From Hominenteromicrobium sp900549945 (GTDB lineage Bacteria; Bacillota; Clostridia; Oscillospirales; Acutalibacteraceae): a DNA stretch of 64,000 nt. A model generated the notes under the pieces. The model made no database searches. It worked only from the letters and a program-made list of their open reading frames with translations, and had not been told where the DNA came from. Numbering within the stretch: the first letter of the stretch is position 1; the number at the start of each line of letters is the position of its first letter. Location of the stretch: contig CABRNK010000008.1 of NCBI GenBank assembly GCA_902472305.1, positions 24,479 through 88,478 of the forward strand, in the 5' to 3' direction. The position numbers were made by a program, and so were the translations under genes. Positions 1-9,323 of this stretch are shown here, in pieces.

Positions 1-153
1 TCGAGAGCTACTGACGCCGCATATGGACGGTGCAGAGCGGCTGCCCGCAGCGCGCCGCCTCCACCCGCGCCGCCGCTTCCGCCGCGCAGGCATTTTAAAG
101 CCCATGCGATTCGGCGCAGCGGCCGGCGCTTTCCCGGAAAGGACGGAATCCCC
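1..153. other. Window edge, no supportable gene
   Basis: GC-rich stretch before the first gene. One frame stays open from the window edge and ends in a TGA that overlaps the ATG at 154 by two bases, so the last 50 or so residues of an upstream gene could end here, but the arginine/proline-rich translation looks like a GC-rich shadow. Another frame stops at 12-14. I cannot tell whether an upstream gene ends here. Confidence 0.3.
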
Positions 154-840
154 ATGAATTTTGTTGTGATCGGCGCGTCTCGGGGCCTCGGCCTCTGCCT
201 GACAAGCCGGCTTTTAAAGGCAGGCCACCGCGTCGCGGCCGGCGCCTCCTCGTTTTCCGCGGCGCTCGAGGCGCTTGCCGCCTCTTACCCGGAGGCGCTC
301 CGCGTTCTGAGCGCCGATGTGACCGACGAGGCGCAGATGGCCGAGGCGGCCGGGCAGGCCGCCGCATTCCTCGGTGAAATCGACGCGCTCTGCACCGTCG
401 CGGGCGTACTGCTCGACGGCGACCGCGTGAAGCTGCTGCACGAATGCGACGTCGGCGAGCTGCGCCGCACCCTCGACGTGAACGCCGTCGGCCCCGTGAT
501 CGCCGCCAAATGCTTTTACCCCTATATAAAGAAAGGCGGCCGGATCTTCACCGTCACCTCCGAGGGCGTCGGCGTCCGCAGCTGCGGCACATGGGTGCCG
601 TGCTACGCGCTCTCGAAGGCTGCCGCCACAAAGGCCTGCGGCATTCTCAACGCGTCGGTTCCCGACGTCGATTTCTACGCCGTGCACCCCGGCCGCATGA
701 ACACCGATATGGGCCGCACCACGGCGCAGATCGAGCCGGAGGTGGCGGCAGAAGGCTTCTGCCGCCTGATGACCGGTGAAACGCCCGTTTCCCGCGAGAA
801 GTGGTACATCGACTACAACGGCGCGGAGATGGAGGCCTAA
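154..840 (+). CDS. SDR family NAD(P)-dependent oxidoreductase
   Basis: Short-chain dehydrogenase/reductase of 228 residues. The N-terminus has the glycine-rich nucleotide-binding motif GASRGLGLC at about residue 7, and the catalytic YxxxK pair is seen as Y151 and K155 (YALSKAA). A 'DVTDEAQMAEA' stretch follows strand 3, as in classical SDRs. The start is supported by GGAAAGGA about 8 bases upstream. It is slightly shorter than the usual 240-260 residues and lacks the typical C-terminal 'PVDGG' end, so it belongs to the atypical CsgA/sniffer-like SDRs. The substrate cannot be inferred. It stands alone and is closed by the terminator at 872-928. Confidence 0.85.
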   Translation: MNFVVIGASRGLGLCLTSRLLKAGHRVAAGASSFSAALEALAASYPEALRVLSADVTDEAQMAEAAGQAAAFLGEIDALCTVAGVLLDGDRVKLLHECDVGELRRTLDVNAVGPVIAAKCFYPYIKKGGRIFTVTSEGVGVRSCGTWVPCYALSKAAATKACGILNASVPDVDFYAVHPGRMNTDMGRTTAQIEPEVAAEGFCRLMTGETPVSREKWYIDYNGAEMEA

Positions 841-871
841 ACCAGCTTACGACGAATCTGAAATAAACACA

Positions 872-928
872 CCGAGAACCCCGGAACACAGCCCCTGCGG
901 CTGCGCGTCCGGGGTTCTCGGCTTTTTT
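872..928 (+). terminator. Rho-independent terminator after the SDR gene
   Basis: A 14-bp perfect stem (CCGAGAACCCCGGA, 872-885, with its complement at 908-921) is followed by C and six T. It separates the SDR gene from the importer operon that begins at 1070. Confidence 0.85.
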
Positions 929-1069
929 GACGCAATTTGAAACAAAGCTTTACACAGCCTTGATGCACAGCCCGGCAAAGTGTTTTAGAATAGACTAAGC
1001 AAACGAAGAAAAGATTTGAGGCGGCCCGCGCCATAGGGCGGAAAGGGCCGGAGAAGAAAGGGAATCCAA

Positions 1070-1870
1070 ATGAAAAACACTGTTTCCATGACACAGTTTG
1101 CCGCATCGGTCGCCGGGTGCATCGGCATCCCGGCGCCGAAGGAGGCCGCAGAGCCGTTTTCCTTTGCGAAAACGCTCTTGCAGGCGGCCGGCATGCAGCG
1201 TGCCGAAAAGTTGCTGATCTATAACCCGGACGCCGTGGGCATGTGGCTTTGGCAGAAGTACACCGAATGGTTCGCCCCCGTGCTGCGGCACACACAGCTC
1301 GCCGTGCCGGTCTGCACGGTACTGCCCTCAGTCACGCCGGTCTGCTTCGGCACGATGTACACCGGCGTCGAGCCCATAAAGCACGGCATCCAGAAATACG
1401 AGAAGCATGTGCTCGCGCAGGAATCCCTGTTCGACTGCCTCGCGCAGTCCGATCTGAAAACCGCGGTGGTCGCCGTGGAGAACTCGAGCATGGCGATCAT
1501 CTTCGGCGGGCGCAATGTCGATTACTTCATCCTCCCCTACGACGGCGAGGTGACCGACAAAGCCGAAGCGCTCATCCGCGAAAGCGATTACGACGTGATT
1601 GTCGTCTACAATCAGGAGTACGACGACGTGATGCACCGCACGTTTCCGGAGTCCGAGCGCTCGCTCGCGGCGCTGAAGCACCACATCGCCGCCTTCGACC
1701 GCCTCTGCACCGCCGCCGAGGAAAGCTGGCAGAGCTTCGACCGCATGGTCTGCTGGGCGACCGACCACGGCATCCACACGAACGAGGACGGCTACGGCAC
1801 GCACGGCAGCGACCTCGAGGCCGACCTCAACGTCATGCACTTTTTCGGGGCGAGAGCCAAGGCAAAATAA
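1070..1870 (+). CDS. Alkaline phosphatase superfamily phosphodiesterase/phosphatase
   Basis: A 266-residue protein with the metal-site pattern of the alkaline phosphatase / type I phosphodiesterase (nucleotide pyrophosphatase) superfamily: an early Asp in LLIYNPDAVG, a candidate Thr nucleophile in the VLPSVTPVC region, then YDDVMH and finally ATDHGIHT, giving the usual paired Asp/His ligands. There is no signal peptide, so it should act in the cytoplasm. It sits 72 bases ahead of the ABC importer ATPase, and the rest of the operon resembles the glycerol-3-phosphate/glycerophosphodiester importer Ugp. A role in cleaving an imported phosphodiester is plausible; this is inference from context. 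It is short for the superfamily, so a minimal catalytic domain. Confidence 0.75.
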   Translation: MKNTVSMTQFAASVAGCIGIPAPKEAAEPFSFAKTLLQAAGMQRAEKLLIYNPDAVGMWLWQKYTEWFAPVLRHTQLAVPVCTVLPSVTPVCFGTMYTGVEPIKHGIQKYEKHVLAQESLFDCLAQSDLKTAVVAVENSSMAIIFGGRNVDYFILPYDGEVTDKAEALIRESDYDVIVVYNQEYDDVMHRTFPESERSLAALKHHIAAFDRLCTAAEESWQSFDRMVCWATDHGIHTNEDGYGTHGSDLEADLNVMHFFGARAKAK

Positions 1871-1941
1871 GCCGCAGGCACGGCACAGCGCCCGGGCCGG
1901 CGTCAAGGCCGCGCACCGGGCAGGGAAGAAAGGAACCGAAT

Positions 1942-3057
<1,116 letters not shown>

Positions 3058-3070
3058 GGAGGAAAACGCC

Positions 3071-3991
3071 ATGGAATATATACACGACGCCGTGCAGGAT
3101 ACGGCGGAGGCGCCGGTCTCAAAAACGAAGCGCCTCCCGCTCTGGATCATCTACCTGCTCCCCTCTATGCTGATCTTTCTGATCTTCACGTTCTACCCGT
3201 TTGTGAAAACGCTCGTCACGAGCTTTTTTGCCACGACGAACACCGGCGCGCTGACGCAGTTCGTCGATATTCAAAACTATATCTCGCTCTTCACCGACCC
3301 GAAATACCTGCAAAACCTCGGCAACACGCTGCTCTATCTCGTTCTGACCGTGCCGCTCACGGTGATCATCTCGCTGATGCTCGCCGTGCTCTCGTGCAGC
3401 AATCTGCCGGGCATGGGCGTTTTCCGCACGATCTTTTCCTCCACGATGGGCATTTCGGTCGCGGCAGGCTCCGTGTTCTGGAACCTCCTGTTCCACCCCA
3501 CGGCGGGCCTTTTAAACCACCTCATCTCCTCGCTCGGCGGCCGGCCGGTCGGCTGGCTGACCGACGCAAACTGCGCGCTGCTCTCCGTTTCAGCGGTGTC
3601 GATCTGGATGAACATCGGCTTTTCGTACCTCGTTTTGATGGGCGGGCTCAAGAACATCGACGACTCGCATTATGAGAGCGTCGAGATCGTCGGCGGCGGC
3701 TTTTTCTACCGCCTCTTCAAGGTGACGATTCCGCTCATCTCCCCCTCGCTGTTCTTCGTCTTTACGACGGCGCTGATCGGCGCGTTTCAGTCCTTCGGCC
3801 TGATCGACATGCTCACGGCCGGCGGCCCAAACAACAGCACGAACCTGCTCGTCTACCGTCTCTACAAGGACGCGTTCGTCAACTTCCGCATCGGCTCGGC
3901 CTCGGCGCAGGGCGTCGTGCTCTTCCTTTTGATTCTGCTCGTCTCGCAGCTGCAGACGAAGCTCACCGAAAGGCTGGTGACCTACCAGTGA
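3071..3991 (+). CDS. ugpA: ABC transporter permease, UgpA/MalF type
   Basis: Inner-membrane permease of 306 residues with about six hydrophobic segments (first at about residues 24-44) and the cytoplasmic EAA-type loop near residues 200-220 (SVEIVGGGFFYRLFKVTIP). The late MLTAGGPNNST motif is typical of MalF/UgpA/LacF permeases. GGAGG overlaps the stop of the ATPase gene and precedes ATG 3071. The stop overlaps the GTG of the next permease, implying translational coupling. Confidence 0.9.
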   Translation: MEYIHDAVQDTAEAPVSKTKRLPLWIIYLLPSMLIFLIFTFYPFVKTLVTSFFATTNTGALTQFVDIQNYISLFTDPKYLQNLGNTLLYLVLTVPLTVIISLMLAVLSCSNLPGMGVFRTIFSSTMGISVAAGSVFWNLLFHPTAGLLNHLISSLGGRPVGWLTDANCALLSVSAVSIWMNIGFSYLVLMGGLKNIDDSHYESVEIVGGGFFYRLFKVTIPLISPSLFFVFTTALIGAFQSFGLIDMLTAGGPNNSTNLLVYRLYKDAFVNFRIGSASAQGVVLFLLILLVSQLQTKLTERLVTYQ

Positions 3992-4800
3992 GAAAGACGC
4001 AGACCGCCGTCACCTACATCATCCTGACGGCCGCCGCCGTGCTCGTATGTTTCCCGATCCTCTTTTCAATCTGCCTGAGCTTTTCCGACCTCAACGATAT
4101 TTTACAGGGCAACTACATCCCCTCAAAGCTCGATTTTACAAACTACATCAACGCCTTCAACACGCAGCCGCTGCTGCGGTACATGATCAACTCCGCCGTC
4201 ACCGGCGTGCTCTCGACGACGCTGCAGATCACCTTTGCGCTGCTCGCCGCCTACGCGATCGTGTTCACCCCATTCCGCGGCAAGAAGATCATCTTCCTCA
4301 TCATGATGGCGACGATGATGATCCCGGGCGAGGTGCTCGTCATCTCAAATTTCCAGACGATCCGCTCGTGGAACCTGCTCAACACTTTTCCCGGCCTGAT
4401 TCTGCCCGGCGTCGCCTCCACCTTCGGCATCTTCCTTTTCCGGCAGAACATGATGCAGATCCCGCTTGAGCTCAAGGAGGCCTCCACGGTCGTCGGCGTC
4501 TCGGATTTCGCCTTCTTCATCCGCGTTGTCGCGCCGATGGTGAAAAACACCGTCGTGACGCTCGCGATCTACTTCTTCCTCGTGAGCTGGAATTCCTACC
4601 TCTGGCCGCTGCTCTCCACCACGGAGGACACCGTGCGCACCGTGCAGATTGGCCTGCGCCAGCTCAAGAACACCGAGGCCGTCAGCGATTACGGCATGAT
4701 GGCCGCCGGCGCGATGATCACATCGCTGCCCACACTGCTTTTAATCTTCTTCGGTCAGAAACGCCTGCAAGAGGGCATGACCAAGGGAGCATTAAAATAA
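3988..4800 (+). CDS. ugpE: ABC transporter permease, UgpE/MalG type
   Basis: Inner-membrane permease of 270 residues with about six membrane spans and the EAA loop KEASTVVGVSDFAFFIRVV at about residues 163-181, the second-permease signature of carbohydrate ABC importers. It starts at GTG 3988, overlapping the TGA of the preceding permease (GTGA). The FLVSWNSYLWPL segment near the C-terminus is a hallmark of MalG/UgpE-type permeases. Confidence 0.9.
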   Translation: MRKTQTAVTYIILTAAAVLVCFPILFSICLSFSDLNDILQGNYIPSKLDFTNYINAFNTQPLLRYMINSAVTGVLSTTLQITFALLAAYAIVFTPFRGKKIIFLIMMATMMIPGEVLVISNFQTIRSWNLLNTFPGLILPGVASTFGIFLFRQNMMQIPLELKEASTVVGVSDFAFFIRVVAPMVKNTVVTLAIYFFLVSWNSYLWPLLSTTEDTVRTVQIGLRQLKNTEAVSDYGMMAAGAMITSLPTLLLIFFGQKRLQEGMTKGALK

Positions 4801-4860
4801 AGCGTGCCCGCGCACTTTTTGAAACCCGCGGACACACCTGATTTTGAAAGGATGAAAAAA

Positions 4861-6234
4861 ATGAAAAACAGTGTTAAAAAAACCGCGCTGCGCGCCATCG
4901 CCTGCGCAGCGGCCGCAATGCTCGCGCTCACGGGCTGCGCCGGCGGCACAGACGGCAGCAGCACCGGCAGCACCTCCGCCGTACAGGGCAGCTCCGCCGC
5001 GCAAAGTGCGGACGGCAAGGTGCAGATCTCGCTCTGGCATTCGATGAGCGGCGCGAATCAGGAGGTGCTCGACGGCATCGTCGCCGACTTCAACGCGAGT
5101 CAGGACAAGTACGAGGTCGTCGCGGAAAACCAGGGCACCTACGACGAATCGACCGGCAAGTTCTTCAGCATGGCAAACGGCGACGGCTCCGCCGACATCA
5201 TCCAGATCGGCGAGCAGAACCTCCAGTCCATGATCGATTCGGGCATGGTGCAGTCGGTTTCCGACCTGATCGAGAAGTACAGCTTCGACGACAGCGACCT
5301 GCTCGAGCAGGCGGTCAACTTCTACACCGTGGACGGCACGCTCTACGTGATGCCCTTCAACTGCTCCTCCCCGGTCGTCTACTACAACGCGCAGCTCTTC
5401 AAGGACGCAGGCTATACGGAATTTCCCACGACCTTTGAGGGCATCACCGAGGCCGCCGAAAAGATTGCGGCGAGCGGCAGCAGCGTGATGCCGGTCGGCA
5501 TGTACGCCTACGGCTATGCGCTCGACCAGATGGTCACGAACATGGGCGGCTACACAATCAACAACGAAAACGGCAGAAGCGGCCGCGCCACCGAGGTCGC
5601 CTATCAGGACCAGATCATCGAGATCTTCAACTGGATCAAGGATCTGCAGGACAAGAACCTGCTGCTCAACTACGGCTCCGACGGCACGAACACGCTGAGC
5701 GGCTTCACCCAGCAGCAGATCGGCATGTACATCTCCTCCTCCGCCGTCGCACGCAACGTCATCGACAGCTGCGACTTTGAGGTCGGCATCGCGATGCTGC
5801 CCGTGCCGGAGGGCACCGATGCGCAGGGCGTCTACGCGGGCGGCGGCGCGCTGTGCGTGGCGGCCGGCATCGACGAAGAAACCGAGGCGGGCGTGATGGA
5901 ATTTTTCAAGTACGCGACCTCCGCCGATGTGCAGGCCGTATGGGCCGCCGGCACCGGCTACTACCCGATCTGCAGCGGCGCCTACGAGACGGAATCGATG
6001 CTCGCAGCCTACGAGGAATACCCGCAGCTCAAGGTTTCGGCTGATCAGCTCTTGAATTCGAAGGTCAACGGCATCACCGCGGGCCCGCTGCTCTCCCAGC
6101 TCCCGCAGCTCCGCACCGACCTTGTCGCGGCGCTCGAATCCGTCTTTAACGGCGGCGATGTGACAGCGGCGGTCGAGGAGGCTGCCAACAGCACGAATGC
6201 GGCGATCGAAAGCGCCAATCAGGGCGTCGCATAA
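4861..6234 (+). CDS. ugpB: Extracellular solute-binding lipoprotein, UgpB-like
   Basis: Binding lipoprotein of 457 residues. A basic N-terminus and hydrophobic stretch end in the lipobox LTGC (Cys about 21), then a Ser/Thr/Gly linker. The mature part begins with SLWHSMSG, and the C-terminus has GTGYYPICSGAYE followed by LPQLRTDLVAALESV; both match the pattern I recall from the glycerol-3-phosphate binding protein UgpB (FWHSMEG; TGYLPI; MPQIRVIVDEELESV). I take ATG 4861 rather than 4852 or the earlier frame opening because GAAAGG lies 9 bases upstream. A terminator follows at 6267. The ligand (glycerol-3-phosphate, a phosphodiester or a sugar) is inferred. Confidence 0.87.
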   Translation: MKNSVKKTALRAIACAAAAMLALTGCAGGTDGSSTGSTSAVQGSSAAQSADGKVQISLWHSMSGANQEVLDGIVADFNASQDKYEVVAENQGTYDESTGKFFSMANGDGSADIIQIGEQNLQSMIDSGMVQSVSDLIEKYSFDDSDLLEQAVNFYTVDGTLYVMPFNCSSPVVYYNAQLFKDAGYTEFPTTFEGITEAAEKIAASGSSVMPVGMYAYGYALDQMVTNMGGYTINNENGRSGRATEVAYQDQIIEIFNWIKDLQDKNLLLNYGSDGTNTLSGFTQQQIGMYISSSAVARNVIDSCDFEVGIAMLPVPEGTDAQGVYAGGGALCVAAGIDEETEAGVMEFFKYATSADVQAVWAAGTGYYPICSGAYETESMLAAYEEYPQLKVSADQLLNSKVNGITAGPLLSQLPQLRTDLVAALESVFNGGDVTAAVEEAANSTNAAIESANQGVA

Positions 6235-6266
6235 ATTCGATTACAAGCGTTTCCTTTCAACCAAAA

Positions 6267-6310
6267 GGGGAGGAGGGCATCCAAACGGGATGCCCTCCTC
6301 CCCTCTCTTT
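6267..6310 (+). terminator. Terminator of the Ugp-like operon
   Basis: A 16-bp perfect hairpin (GGGGAGGAGGGCATCC at 6267-6282, loop AAAC, complement ending at 6302-6303) followed by a pyrimidine-rich TCTCTTTC tract. It lies between the importer operon and the converging GNAT gene. Confidence 0.8.
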
Positions 6311-6319
6311 CACCTGTTT

Positions 6320-6871
6320 TCAGGATTCCGACGCCTGCTTCTCCGGGCCGACCGCAGTCGGCGGCGACAAGCGGTAGGTGGGGTGATGCAGCCCGGTCGG
6401 CGCATAAAACGCGTCTCCCGTATAGACGAATCCCAGCCGGGCCAGCAGCCTAGCAGACCCCGCATTCTTCGGATGATGCCCAGCGCAGATTACATCGGCA
6501 TGGCATTTGGAAAATCCGTATTCAACCGCGGCTTTCGCTGCCTCAAAACCTAACCCCTTCCCCCAGTACGCCGGTTTCAAATGGAATCCCAGCTCGAATT
6601 CTCGCGGCACACTGCCGGGCCGCAGGCCGCAGCAGCCGATAAACACATCGTTCTCCAGCAGAAACAGCGGATAATACTGCACGCCGTACCGGCACAGATT
6701 CTCCATTTCCAGCCGCAGCCGATCCGCTGCCTCCTGCTGCGTGAAACACCCACGCGCACAGATCATCCCCGCCACCGCAGGATCACACCATAATCCCACC
6801 GCGAACGGAAGATCCTCTGCCTGTCACGCCGAAAAACCGATACGCGCCGTCTTAAGAAAGTATGCCCGCAT
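6320..6871 (-). pseudogene. GNAT N-acetyltransferase interrupted by an in-frame TGA
   Basis: The main open part (6799 down to 6320, 159 codons) is a GNAT domain: FELGFHLKPAYWGKGLGFEA carries the acetyl-CoA loop and HPKNAGSARLLARLGF the C-terminal motif. It starts in mid-domain (GLWCDP). Reading upstream in the same frame restores the missing N-terminus: ATG at 6871 with GGAGG about 8 bases before it gives MRAYFLKTARIGFSA, then TGA at 6824-6826, then QAEDLPFAVGLWCDP. GNAT proteins often have an aromatic residue, commonly Trp, at the TGA position. TGA is an ordinary stop elsewhere in this window, so this is a TGG-to-TGA nonsense mutation, a sequencing error, or readthrough. Re-initiation at GTG 6799 would lack strand 1. 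It lies 25 bases downstream of araC on the same strand. Confidence 0.8.
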
Positions 6872-6895
6872 ATTCTCGCCTCCTCCCCCGCGCCC

Positions 6896-7732
6896 CTACA
6901 CGCGCGCCTTGAATTCCTGCGGCGTGATGCCGGTCTGCGCCCTGAACGCCTTGTAAAACGTCGAGTAGTCGGAGAACCCGCACTCGCGCCCGGCTTCGGC
7001 CGCCGTCGCGCCCTCGCGCAGCATCCGGCGCGCATGGGTGATGCGCAGCGCCATCAGATAGGCGTAAACCGTCGCGTTCGTGTACGCCTTAAAGTGGCGG
7101 TTCAGGTACGACTTGCTGATGAAGAAACGCGCCGCCAGATCGTCGAGCCGCAGCGGCTCGCGGAAATGCGCGGTGAGGTAGCGAATCACCTGCGGGATCA
7201 CCGCCGTTTCCCCCTGCGCCTGCTTCTCGACAAGACTGTACGCCTCGAAAACGCCGCGCAGGTAGAGGCGGATCGCCGAAGCCGTAAACACACCGTCCGC
7301 GCCGCTGCGGTGCATCTCCACGATGCGCTTGAACAGCGTTACCGCGAAAATCAGGTCGTCGCCCCGAAACGGGACGCAGTAGCCGTTCGGCCCGACGCCG
7401 CGCAGCGCCGCCTGCAGCTCGCCCGCCGCGCCGTCGATCCGCGCGATGTAGTCGAGCTCCACCCACAGCACCATGCGCTCGTACGCCGCATGCTCGTTCG
7501 CGATGACCGGCCGGTGCATCCGCCCCGGCGGGATGACAAGCAGGTCGCCCGGGCATAGGTCGTAGACCTGATCCTCGATGTAGTACGTCACGCTGCCGTC
7601 GAGAAAGAGGTACAGCTCGAGAAAATCGTGCGCGTGAAATTCGATCGTCCGAAAATACGGGTCGCGGTTGTGGTGCGCCTCGAAATCCGCCTCGAGCATC
7701 ACCTGCGCCCTGTCCTCTCTGCGCCCCTCCAT
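6896..7732 (-). CDS. AraC family transcriptional regulator
   Basis: A 278-residue regulator with an N-terminal cupin sensor (HAHDFLELYLFLDG and CPGDLLVIPPGRMHRP, about residues 30-90) and a C-terminal AraC/XylS double helix-turn-helix (LDDLAARFFISKSYLNRHF, then GFSDYSTFYKAFRAQTGITP ending the protein). The frame extends 30 codons further, but ATG 7732 has GGGGAGG 6 bases upstream and is preferred. It is divergent from uxaC across a 135-bp region with a good promoter for itself and repeated TTTGCAAT motifs, so it very probably controls the hexuronate operon, most likely as an activator responding to a pathway sugar. Confidence 0.92.
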   Translation of the reverse strand: MEGRREDRAQVMLEADFEAHHNRDPYFRTIEFHAHDFLELYLFLDGSVTYYIEDQVYDLCPGDLLVIPPGRMHRPVIANEHAAYERMVLWVELDYIARIDGAAGELQAALRGVGPNGYCVPFRGDDLIFAVTLFKRIVEMHRSGADGVFTASAIRLYLRGVFEAYSLVEKQAQGETAVIPQVIRYLTAHFREPLRLDDLAARFFISKSYLNRHFKAYTNATVYAYLMALRITHARRMLREGATAAEAGRECGFSDYSTFYKAFRAQTGITPQEFKARV

Positions 7733-7754
7733 GAGCAGCCTCCCCTTTTTACAA

Positions 7755-7783
7755 AGCATAGCACAAAATGAATCGATTTGCAA
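7755..7783 (-). promoter_or_regulatory. Sigma-A type promoter for araC
   Basis: On the minus strand, TTGCAA (7783-7778), a 17-bp spacer and TATGCT (7760-7755) lie 23 bases upstream of the araC ATG. The -35 overlaps one of the TTTGCAAT repeats, consistent with autoregulation. Confidence 0.6.
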
Positions 7784-7832
7784 TCTATCCGGCGACATAT
7801 ACCATTTATTTTGCAATTTCATATGTTATACT
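7776..7832 (+). promoter_or_regulatory. Probable AraC operator repeats and uxaC promoter
   Basis: TTTGCAAT occurs twice in direct orientation (7777 and 7810), 33 bp apart, about three helical turns. A TATACT -10 follows at 7827-7832 with no recognisable -35 at 16-18 bp. A weak -35 next to direct repeats is the usual layout of an AraC-activated promoter. The assignment to this regulator is inference. Confidence 0.45.
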
Positions 7833-7867
7833 TACAGTAACAGAGCACAGGAAGGAGTTTTGTTCCC

Positions 7868-9226
7868 ATGCGGGAGGATTTATTTTTGAAAAGCGGCACG
7901 GCAAAGCGGCTGTATGAGGCGGTGCGCGGCCTGCCGATTGTCGACTACCACTGCCACCTGTCGCCGAAGGAAATTCTGGAGGACAAGGTGTTCACGGACA
8001 TCGCGCAGGTCTGGCTTTCCGGCGACCACTACAAATGGCGCCTGATGCGCGCCTGCGGCGTGCCGGAGCGCCTGATCACCGGCGGCGCACCCGCGCGCGA
8101 GAAGTTCCGCGCCTATGCGGACTGCATCGAGACCGCCGCCGGCAACCCGCTGTACGTCTGGTCGCACATGGAGCTTTCAATGTTCTTCGGCATCGAGGAT
8201 GCGCTCTCGGCGGAGACGGCCGACGGCATCTTCGACCGCGCGAACGATTACATCCGGGCGCACGCGCTCTCGCCGCGAAAGCTGATGGCGCAAAGCCGCG
8301 TCGAGCTCGTCGCGACGACTGACGACCCGGCCGATTCACTCGAGTACCACCGCCTGATCGCGCAGGATAAGGACTTTTCCGTGCGCGTGGTGCCGTCGTT
8401 CCGCACGGATGCGGCGCTCAGCATTGTGCTCGCCGATTACCGCGCCTACCTCGCGCGCCTTTCGGACGCCTGCGGCTTTGCGGTCGAATCGCTCGATGAC
8501 CTCAAAAAGGCGCTCTCCGCGCGGCTCGATTTCTTCTGTGCGAACGGCTGCCGCGTCAGCGACATCGGCATCGAGGCATTTCCAAAGCGGGACGCCGCCT
8601 GCTGCGCCGCCAAGACCTTCCGACGGGCGCTCGCCGGCGAAAGCGTCGCCGAGGCCGAATACCGCGATTTCCTCTTTGAAATGTACGTGTTCCTCGCCGC
8701 CGAATACAAGCGGCACAATGTCACGATGCAGCTGCACCTGAATGTGCGCCGCAACGCCTGCACGCGCCTGTTCGAATCGGTCGGCCCCGACGCTGGCGGC
8801 GACTGCGTGGGTGACCCGATCCCGGAGCGCGACGTCGCCGCTCTGCTCGACGCGATGGACAAAGCGGACGGCCTGCCGCGCACGATCCTCTACACGCTCG
8901 AGCCCTCGATGTACATGGCGATCGCGACGACCGCCGGCAGCTTCCGCGGCGTTGTGCCCGGCGCGGCATGGTGGTTCTGCGACCACAAACGCGGCATGGA
9001 GGAGCAGATGAACATACTGGCCGAAACGGGCCACCTCGCCCAGTTTTACGGCATGCTGACGGACAGCCGCAGCTTCCTTTCCTACGCGCGGCACGATTAC
9101 TTCCGCCGCGTGCTGTGCGCCCGCATCGCCGAGGAGCTCGACGGCGGCACGCTGCTTTCGGAAGCGGCCGCGATGAAGCTGCTCCGCCGCCTCTGCGTCG
9201 AAAACAGCCGCGCGCTGTTTGCATAA
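7868..9226 (+). CDS. uxaC: Glucuronate (uronate) isomerase
   Basis: A 452-residue uronate isomerase, a little shorter than the usual 465-470. It interconverts D-glucuronate and D-fructuronate, and D-galacturonate and D-tagaturonate. Family landmarks: VDYHCHLSPKEI near residue 25 (metal-binding HxH of the amidohydrolase fold), TTDDPADSLEYH in the middle, and the late AWWFCDHKRGMEEQMN followed by GMLTDSRSFLSYARHDYFRR near the C-terminus. GGAAGGAG lies about 10 bases before ATG 7868. It is the first gene of a five-gene operon divergent from an AraC regulator. Confidence 0.95.
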   Translation: MREDLFLKSGTAKRLYEAVRGLPIVDYHCHLSPKEILEDKVFTDIAQVWLSGDHYKWRLMRACGVPERLITGGAPAREKFRAYADCIETAAGNPLYVWSHMELSMFFGIEDALSAETADGIFDRANDYIRAHALSPRKLMAQSRVELVATTDDPADSLEYHRLIAQDKDFSVRVVPSFRTDAALSIVLADYRAYLARLSDACGFAVESLDDLKKALSARLDFFCANGCRVSDIGIEAFPKRDAACCAAKTFRRALAGESVAEAEYRDFLFEMYVFLAAEYKRHNVTMQLHLNVRRNACTRLFESVGPDAGGDCVGDPIPERDVAALLDAMDKADGLPRTILYTLEPSMYMAIATTAGSFRGVVPGAAWWFCDHKRGMEEQMNILAETGHLAQFYGMLTDSRSFLSYARHDYFRRVLCARIAEELDGGTLLSEAAAMKLLRRLCVENSRALFA

Positions 9227-9323
9227 CCGCTCTGCGGGCCCGCAACACGCTTCGGCCCGCAGGCCCGCACGGCGCGCTTTGTCGCAAAGCCGTGCGGAAC
9301 CAGATAAAAGGGAGGAATTGCTC

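Noticed and set aside
6824..6826. TGA read as selenocysteine or Trp by recoding
   Set aside because: TGA terminates several intact genes here (for example at 3055-3057 and 3989-3991), and the expected residue is Trp, not Cys/Sec. I saw no strong hairpin immediately downstream, though I could not fold it. A nonsense mutation is simpler.
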